Shown here piece after piece: positions 57,451 through 64,000 of a stretch of 64,000 nt of DNA (position 1 is its first letter; every line of letters begins with the position of its first letter). Both the position numbers and the translations under genes were made by a program. The notes beneath the pieces are model-generated. The model saw only the letters and a list, made by a program, of their open reading frames with translations. It did not search any database and was not told the DNA's origin. The stretch comes from Orobanche coerulescens (Eukaryota > Streptophyta > Magnoliopsida > Lamiales > Orobanchaceae): the NCBI GenBank assembly GCA_033398695.1, contig JAWKAU010000211.1:62001-126000 (forward strand). Reading direction: 5' to 3'.

Positions 57451-59006
57451 TACGAATCGGTCAACATCATCAAATACAAAAAGAAGATTATCCGACCAAG
57501 CTTGATTGAGTCGCAGGCATACATAAAATCCTCATGCAAAATACATGGACAAATTACCAATTCTCGCGCGACGACTTCAGAGCGCTTTTAGTATTTTGCC
57601 CATAACTTTCTCGTCCGAAATCCGATTCAGGTGATTCAAGTGGCCATGGAAAGCTAAGAAAGAGAGCTACAAATCTTATGAGACCATAGGACCAAACTCG
57701 GACCCATTGGATCCCAGAAAGGACAAAACCGACAGCATCATATTTGGTCCAAGATCATGAAGATTTTTGTCTCTTCTAGTTTCAAGATGATACGATATCT
57801 AATATTCCAATCGAAGATGCTCCAATAAAAATCGACATCCACGACGATACAAATTCGCATGGTCATGCATCATTATACTTGGGAGAAAAGAACACGCGGA
57901 TTGGAGTTACGTTGTTAATCGGAACCGGAGTAACGTAAAACTCGACGACGGAATCGGTCCGAAAGCATGAAAATTCGGCCATATCATGCTTGAAAGGGAC
58001 TCATGATTTGTCAAGATGCATGAGGATATTTCTCCTTCCCCACCTCAATAAAAAACGGCCCAAGCATGAGAATTTGATGAAGACTTTCATCAAATATCTT
58101 CTTCATGTCACCATCACCATAATACTTCCAAATGAAGATATTTCTCCTTCCCCACCTCAATAAAAAACGGCCCAAGCATGAGAATTTGATGAAGACTTTC
58201 ATCAAATATCTTCTTCATGTCACCATCACCATAATAATTCCAAATGAAGATATTTCTCCTTCCCACCATGATACCTCACGATTTGAACAAAAGAATTTGA
58301 TGAAGACTTTCATCAAATGTCTCCTTCATGTCATTATCCTTCATGTCCTAATCACCATAATAATTCCAAAGGGGTTGATATCATATCTTCACAAAATCCT
58401 CCTAATCACTACTTGATGCATACGGCCGATTTGAAGAATAAGGGATGATATTTAGTGAAGATCTTCTTCATGTCACCATCACCATCACAAGTCCAAGATT
58501 CATCAAAGATTTCTTCATGTCTTAATCACCTAATAAAACCAAGATGCTTGGTATCTCCTCCTTAGATATTTCGGCCGAAATGGAAGCATGCTAGGAAGCT
58601 TCATTTTCTTGTTTTTGTTGTATTTTCTTAAAGTTGGAAACTACTATATATATAGTAGTACTTGATTGTATTTGTAAGAATCTTGAATATTAATAAACCT
58701 TGTATTTCTTTGAAATATACGTTGAACGAGTTCAACAAAACTTTAGTTATTATTTCGACGCGTCTCGAATTATAACTTGATCGATTCTCAATAGGTCTTG
58801 AGGAGAGATTATCTTTATGGAGTTATAGGTCTAATTCGGTAAAACACATTCAAACCCATACACTATCCTACATCACGGCCGAAAACCGTATAAATTTCGG
58901 TCACCACCTTGTACTTTTGGTTGATACTTTGATACTTTTCCAAACATAATAATCTTCCGTTGTATTTCATACGCATTACGTACACTTACGTACGTAATTC
59001 GTATCA
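57448..59006 (+). repeat. E 3' LTR, composite
   Basis: 1559 bp, same two-part build as the 5' LTR (inner TGATACGATATC at 57788). Preceded by polypurine tract AAAGGGGGAGGATA. Small differences from the 5' LTR cluster near 57570 and 54015. CCGGA follows. Confidence 0.92.
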
Positions 59007-59462
59007 CCGGAAGAGTGTGACTCGGCCGTGTCGCCTGGCACGGTCGGGTTGTGTCGGCACGGGCCGTGTCGGACGACACGGTCGGGTTCGGTCGGCAGCG
59101 AGATTTCATTATCCAGGACACCTCGGCACGGGCCGTGTCGGATGACACGGCCGGGTTCGGTCGGCAGTGATCGGCCAGTTCCGGCCGGGTTCGGTCGGCA
59201 GTGATCGGCCAGTTCCGGCAGGTGGTGAATTTTCTGGCCGGTGGTGATTTTTCCGGCAGTTCGTCCATTTTCCGGCCGATTGTCGACCTTCCGGCATAGC
59301 ATGACACGGGCCGTGTTATATGACACGGCTGAGACCGAGACTCCACGTCTAATGTCCGTTTTCTCGCCTAAATACGTAGTAATCTGTGCATGGCGTGTTG
59401 TAAGGTCAATTACGTCGATCCTTACTTTGTCTTCTGCATTTGACACGATTGATTCCGTATCA
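59007..59462 (-). repeat. F 3' LTR, inner part
   Basis: Continues the F LTR after E: CCGTGTC/GACACGG pairs to about 59335, then the peptide-coding start (VRIDVIDLTTRHAQITTYLG on the minus strand), ending TTCCGTATCA at 59462. The right side is the complement of the polypurine tract. Confidence 0.9.
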
Positions 59463-59930
59463 TCTCCTCCTTCTTTAAAAGGAATTGTCCTCAATTCCGG
59501 ACTTCCTTCGTCATCAAGATAATTAATTAAAACTTCTACGTATTTGATCTCGAAAATGTCCGCAGTGCGTACATGGCCCAAAATCTTGAGACGATAGGTA
59601 GTGGGGGGCCCTCGAAAATCACCAATAAAATAACTATCATTATTAATACAATAATAATAATTACTTTGCCCGGTAATACCGATATCATGACATGAGCGGA
59701 CATCTGAAATGGGACGCACGGTTAATTTCACATCGGGTTCATCCTCCAGAATTGGAAACACTGATAATTCCACATCGGGTTCACCATCAAGAATGGGAAA
59801 AACAGGATTTATTACGGATTCCTCTTCAACAACTGGTTCCTCATCAAATGCTGGCGGTCCGTCATAATCTGACCAACTCTCCGTTTCAATATTGTTGGGC
59901 TCCTCCAATAATAGCCCATCACAAAATAAT
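59463..59930 (-). pseudogene. F X module and integrase-like tail
   Basis: Minus-strand open frame matching B1 and B2: EEPNNIETESWSDYDGPPAF, the near-repeat EPDVELSVFPIL and EPDVKLTVRPIS, CHDIGITGQSNYYYCINND, LKILGHVRTADIFEIKY, NYLDDEGSPELRTIPFKEGG. It continues without a stop across the LTR boundary for many codons (DDTESIVSNAEDKVRIDV). A LINE is inserted at about 59930 within the X sequence FCDGLLLEE. Same unknown role as other X copies. Confidence 0.83.
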
Positions 59931-62275
59931 TTTTTTTTTTTAGGGAAAAGTCAATTGCATAAATAAGATAAGAGTGGCCAAGAAAGGCTGGCCAATACCC
60001 GACAACCATATAGAATGGTCCACCAAACAACGTAACAAAGAGCAAAAGTAGGAAACAAAGCCTACGAACAAATTGCTACCAAAGCTACAAAGCCTAGAGA
60101 GATACAATAAAAGAGGAACTACCAAGCTATCCTCCAAATACGACGAAGAGCCACAGTAGATAGAGAACGAGCGGGCCATCTATGAGAGATAATATCACGA
60201 ACAAGACCTATCCCCTGGAAAGTAACCGAATGAGGATCTCGACGGCTCTGGCCAAACCTCCTCTCGTTCCTCTCCTGCCAAATCAAATAGACCAACGCAG
60301 CAAGAAGAAGAATACGGTAAGCCACGTTGACCACGTGCTTACCTCTCCATCTCCTAGACCCACAAAACCCCGAGCTCCACACGAGTGAGGCCAACGAAAG
60401 CGGACGGCCCTCCTAGCAATAGAAATACACCTCCTAGAATAAGGGCCTCAAAAAATAGGTGGGAGTGCGTCTCTACCGCCATACCACAAAGGACACAAAT
60501 CCCATCAATATGTCAAGCCAAGGCTTATCCATAGTCGATAACCGCTCTGAATAGCCAACCAGAGGATGAAAGAGTGCCTCGGGATCTTTCCTGGTCCGTG
60601 CAAGAGCGGAGCCCAAGGAACAGGGGCGAATAACCTCTGAGGAACCGAAGAGCAGAAGAGGATGAAAAAATTCCCGAACTAAGCGGTCTCCATAAAACGC
60701 GATCCTGACCCCCATTAATATGAGGCAAAGCAGAGGTAATCTGCAAAAGCTCGGGCCTATCCACCACCGGCCACTCCCAAGAACCCTCAACAATAACCGA
60801 ATCAAGCCTAGCACCCACGTCGATGCCGGACCACAGAGGAGCTCTAGGAACGGAATGCCTAATCACACCCATCGAATGCCGTGGTCCGACCACAAGAAGA
60901 AGGATGAGCCATCTCCAATGGAGTACCGAAATGCTCCCATAACAAGGGGACGTAGCTTTCAAGAATGACGCCAATACCAAGTCAAGCAGAGAAACACTAA
61001 GGTCCCGTAAAGAACACCGCCGCAACCTAAAAGTCCGAACCCAATTAACCTGCATGCAACGATTAGAGCCCGTGATAAGAGCCCGAGATATGACGGGCCA
61101 TCGGCGCCGATTACGGAGCCTCAACGGAATGATGCCACGGCCCCCACAATCCACATCCAAGCAAACCTTAGCCTGAGCCACCTTGGCAGGCCCGAATCAT
61201 GAGAACCTCGCCAGAGGAACCGCCTGATACGTTTCTCAATCAAAGAGAGAACGCCCTTAGGCAAAATAAAACTACCAGCCCAATAAATATGTAAAGAGGA
61301 TAAGACAGAGCGAATAAGCTGGCACCGACCTGCCATGGAAAGAGCAGTACTAGCCCACGAACTCAGACGACCATCAATCGAATCAATCAAAGGGGAACAC
61401 ATAGCAATTGTCAGCTTGGAAGTAATCAAGGGAACTCCCAAATACCTCACAGGAAGCTGACCTAGCTGAAACCCTAACAACTGCTGGACCTGGGCCCCCT
61501 GCACCTGAGCACTAGCTGAAAGAAAAATATTACTCTTACTCGGGTTGGCCCGAAGTCCAGAAAGGGAAGCAAAGATCTCAATACTTTTCTTAAGAACACC
61601 GACAGAGACAACATCAGGATTACAGAAAAGGAGGAGGTCATCGGCAAAAGCAAGCATGAAGGTGCGTGTAGCCAAACACTTCCAGTGGAATCTGAACCCC
61701 GGAGTCTGAGCGATCTCATGGGCGATAATACCATGGAGGACCTCCATAACAATAACAAACAGATACGGGGAGATAGGGTCACCCTGCCTCAGCCCCCTAC
61801 GGCCCCTAAAGATACCCTCAGCATCCCCATTCAAGGAGATCGAGTAAGCCGGAGTGGTGATACACTCCCTGACCCAAGCGATAAACGTCTGGTGGAACCC
61901 CATACATTGCAGAGCAATCAAGACAAAATCCCATTCAACAGTGTCGTAAGCTTTCATAAGATCAACCTTAAAGACACACCGACTCGGCATCCCTCTTTGC
62001 CCATAACCATGAAGAAGCTCCTGGGCGAGAAGGATATTATCACTAATCCTTCTCCCAGGAATAAAAGCAGTCTGAGCAGGATCAATCAAGGAATCAAGGC
62101 TATCACGCATACGATGAACCATAATCTTAGAAATAGCCTTATATAAAAGGTTACAACAAGAAATCGGTCTAAAATCAGACATGCTCCTCGGCAAGGCAAC
62201 TTTAGGAACAAGAGATATAAGGGTAGTATTGATCTGCTTGACGAATAGACCCGAGGAGAAAAAATGATTAATAGC
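59931..62275 (-). mobile_element. L1-type LINE in element F, 5' end outside or lost
   Basis: Plus-strand T-run at 59931-59941 is the polyA end; ORF2 RT and zinc region follow in antisense. The body is interrupted at 62276 by an LTR of J, with the reading frame open right up to the break, so the LINE continues beyond J and G. Confidence 0.87.
60119..62275 (-). pseudogene. LINE ORF2, RT and C-terminal zinc region
   Basis: From the right: FFSSGLFVKQINTTLISLVPKV, PRSMSDFRPISCCNLLYKAI, AQTAFIPGRRISDNILLAQE, VFKVDLMKAYDTVEWDF, GLRQGDPISPYLFVIVMEVL, the catalytic AFADDLLLF (near 61640), and the thumb region to GSHDSGLPRW: a typical plant L1 reverse transcriptase (open 61121-62275). A frameshift near 61150 leads to 60525-61181, then DGICVLCGMAVETHSHLFFE near 60440-60510 and the final region 60119-60394 ending RRIWRIAW. 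ORF2 would nick target DNA and copy LINE RNA onto it; the endonuclease part is not in view, and the frameshifts argue against activity. Confidence 0.85.
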
Positions 62276-62429
62276 TGATACGAATTATCCGGGGAGAGGT
62301 GGATACGTATCGGTCGGAGTATATGTAAGTGTATGATAGCGGAAGGCTTTTACGAATATGGAGTTTTTCGGATGTATTTTGTATGTGAATAATATCGGAT
62401 ATAACAATAAAAAATATCGAACAAGAAGA
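62276..62429 (-). repeat. LTR fragment J (C-like), 154 bp
   Basis: TGATACGAATTATCCGGGGA, then GGTGGATACGTATCGGTCGG, the complement of the 3' end of a family C LTR (GGTGGATACG... region). It is inserted in the LINE and cut at 62430 by G. The rest is outside the window. Confidence 0.75.
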
Positions 62430-63761
62430 TGATACGAATTACGTACGTAATGCGTATGAAATACAACGGAAGATTATTATGTCTTGACGATTATCAAAGT
62501 GTCACTCGAAAAGTACAAGGGGTGGCCGAACTTAAATGGATTTCGGCCGTGAGGTAGTAGTGTATACGGATTTGGATGTGTTTTATCGAACTAGACCTAT
62601 AACTCGATAAAAGTAATCTCTTCCCAAGACCTATTGAGAATTGATCAAGTTAAAATCTCGAGACGCGTCGAAATAATAACTAAAGTTTTGTTGAACTCGT
62701 TCAACGTATATTTCAAAGAAATACAAGGTTTATTACTTTCCAACTTTTCTACAAATGTTACAAGTACTACTATATATAGTAGTTTCCAACCGTAAGACAA
62801 TACAACAAAACGAGAAATGAAACTTCCTAGCAACTCCTTCAAATCTCATGCTTTGGATCGATTTTGTGGGGAAGGAGAAATATGGTGAATCTTGGTTTTA
62901 TTAGGTGATGGTGACTTGATGAAAGATACTTGATGAAGTCTTCCTCAAATCATGTAGCTTGGGCCGATTTTGTGGGGAAGGAGAAATATGGTGAATCTTG
63001 GTTTTATTAGGTGATGGTGACTTGATGAAAGATACTTGATGAAGTCTTCCTCAAATCATGTAGTTTGGGCCGATTTTGTGTGAGGTGGGGAAGGAAAGAT
63101 TTTGGACAATCTTCAAGTATCTTGACTATAGCATATGACTTTGACATGTAGAAAAGACTTGATGAAAGTCTTTATCAAGGGGGAAATTTTGGCGATTTGT
63201 GGGGAGGCTTTGGGGAGACTTTGATGATTTATTTAGGACATGATATCTTCATGGATCTTGGACTAGATAAGGTATGAAGGTGGGGACGTTATTATTGTCT
63301 TCGATTTTTAAAGAAGGTGGGGAAGGAGGATATCTTCATTATCTTGTGAAAGATATGAAGACAAGTAGGGTCCCTTTCAAGCATGATTTGTAGTAATGGT
63401 GGGGAAGGTATCTTAAGGTAGGGACAATATCAAAGGAAATCTTTGAAAGTGACATTCTTGAACAAAATGGTAGGGGGGGGCGATGTGTTTGTGATGTGGG
63501 GGTGGAATCTTTGTGATGATCTTTGACAAAGATTTGTGAAGACCTTGTAATGAAAAGATAACAATTGTGACAAAATCTTCATGGTGTTGGGGAATGGGGC
63601 GGCCGAATGTAATTCATGACTTTAGTATGCATGGTGCATACTACGTATGCATGTCGACACGTCTACGTTATTCCGAGTCCGATCACTAAAATGCATTCCA
63701 ATCTTCTTCATTCGGAATAGTCATTTTCGTATCATTCTTCGGAATAGTTGTTTTCGTATCA
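62430..63761 (-). repeat. G 3' LTR
   Basis: 1332 bp, TGATACGAATTACGTACG to TTTCGTATCA. Contains CTACTATATATAGTAG near 62766-62783 and a 106-bp tandem repeat (62859-63070). Near its right end TTTTCGTATCATTC occurs twice (63724 and 63751), so the true end could be 63734. It lacks the IDI...YLGEK peptide seen in other families. Confidence 0.78.
62859..63090. repeat. 106-bp tandem repeat in G U3
   Basis: Unit beginning CGATTTTGTGGGGAAGGAG at 62859 and 62965, with a partial third at 63071. The two full copies are nearly identical. Confidence 0.88.
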
Positions 63762-64000
63762 TTCCCTCCCTCTTTAAAGAGAATTGTCCTCAATTCCGAA
63801 CTCCCTTCGTCACCAAGATAATTAACTAACGCCTCTAAGTATTTGATCTCGAAGATGTCCGCAGTGCGTACATGGCTCAAAATCTTGAGACGATAGGTAG
63901 TGGGGCCCCCTCGAGAATCACCAACAAAATAACTATCATTATTAATAAAATAATAATAATTACTCCGCCAGGTAATACAGATATCATGACATGAGTGGAT
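63762..64000 (-). pseudogene. G integrase-like tail
   Basis: Minus-strand reading: FINND, SYFVGDSRG, TTYRLKILSHVRTADIFEIK, YLEALVNYLGDEGSSELRTI, LFKEGGNDT. This is the X-module end and integrase-like tail of family C, followed by the complement of a polypurine tract (TTCCCTCCCTCTTTAAAGA on the plus strand). Only the last about 75 codons are in the window. Confidence 0.8.

Larger units (their letters stand above)
53895..59006 (+). mobile_element. Chimeric gag-only element E, complete
   Basis: Flanked by CCGGA at 53890-53894 and 59007-59011. LTRs of 1554 bp (53895-55448) and 1559 bp (57448-59006), primer-binding site, internal region of 1999 bp and polypurine tract. Each LTR is composite: the first 340 bp resemble the 3' end of D, and the rest, starting at a second TGATACGATATC, is an A-type LTR. 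The gag begins like family C and then switches to an unrelated gag. No protease, RT, RNase H or integrase recognised. Confidence 0.93.
53216..59930 (-). mobile_element. Family B-type gag-only element F, partial
   Basis: 3' LTR at 53216-53894 plus 59012-59462 (about 1130 bp), split by E, and the 3' part of the internal region to 59930, where a LINE is inserted. The rest lies outside the window. Coding and LTR match B1 and B2. AAAAT (53211-53215) would be its target duplication. Confidence 0.88.
62430..64000 (-). mobile_element. Gag-only type element G, partial
   Basis: 3' LTR 62430-63761 and the first 239 bp of internal sequence, running out of the window. The LTR end resembles that of E (GTACGTAATGCGTATG and ATACAACGGAAG), while the internal sequence is the C-type tail. 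Left flank GAAGA (62425-62429). Confidence 0.8.

Noticed and set aside
54235..59006. E LTR starting at the inner TGATACGATATC
   Set aside because: The 340 bp before it is present in both LTRs, begins with TGATACG, follows a polypurine tract at 57434-57447 and is outside-flanked by CCGGA.

Overview
This window is a stack of plant retrotransposons with no recognisable host gene. Almost every base belongs to Ty3/gypsy LTR retrotransposons inserted into one another, plus two 5'-truncated L1-type LINEs. The gag-pol proteins (CCHC knuckle, IIDGGSCTNVAS protease, YLDD reverse transcriptase, integrase), primer-binding sites resembling the plant initiator-Met tRNA complement, and 5-bp target duplications point to repeat-dense nuclear DNA of a flowering plant. 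The species cannot be told. Family letters (A to J) are labels made for this answer.

Families. D is the oldest visible host: a gypsy element on + whose RNase H, integrase and 3' end lie at 3401-3917, 44524-46309 and 52268-53170. A is an autonomous-type gag-pol element: A0 (1-554, LTR only), A1 (5409-17260, -), A2 (8504-14303, - inside A1), A3 (19266-31313, +), A4 (23913-30090, - inside A3) and A5 (46310-52267, +). B (B1 17476-38398 -, B2 31829-36277 +, F 53216 onward -) and C (three-LTR tandem 3918-44523 +) are short elements. They keep gag and protease but replace RT, RNase H and integrase with an acidic module, called X here, before ending in a sequence like the integrase C-terminus. H (555-3400, -) has B/C-type LTRs and gag but also RT, so it is the best candidate for their autonomous relative. 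E (53895-59006, +) is a chimera with a foreign gag and a composite LTR. J and G (62276-64000, -) are partial.

Layout. Left (1-3917): A0 LTR in H, H in D. Middle (3918-44523): the C tandem, opened by A1(A2) and by B1, which itself holds A3(A4) and B2. This gives five levels: D > C > B1 > A3 > A4. Right (44524-53170): the rest of D, broken by a LINE fragment and A5. Far right (53171-64000): F with E in its LTR and a LINE in its body, then J and G. Nine insertions have matching 5-bp duplications (GGAAT, GAACG, CTCTC, ACCTT, GACAT, GATTC, CCTTC, AGAAC, CCGGA), so the nesting order is well supported.

Shared parts. Nearly all families begin TGATACG and end CGTATCA. They carry a related hairpin around the loop TAGGTC in the R/U5 leader, and most encode a similar peptide at the start of the LTR, just after the integrase-like tail. 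These shared ends suggest that A- or H-type proteins mobilised the gag-only elements in trans (inference). Every coding region seen carries frameshifts, stops or truncation.
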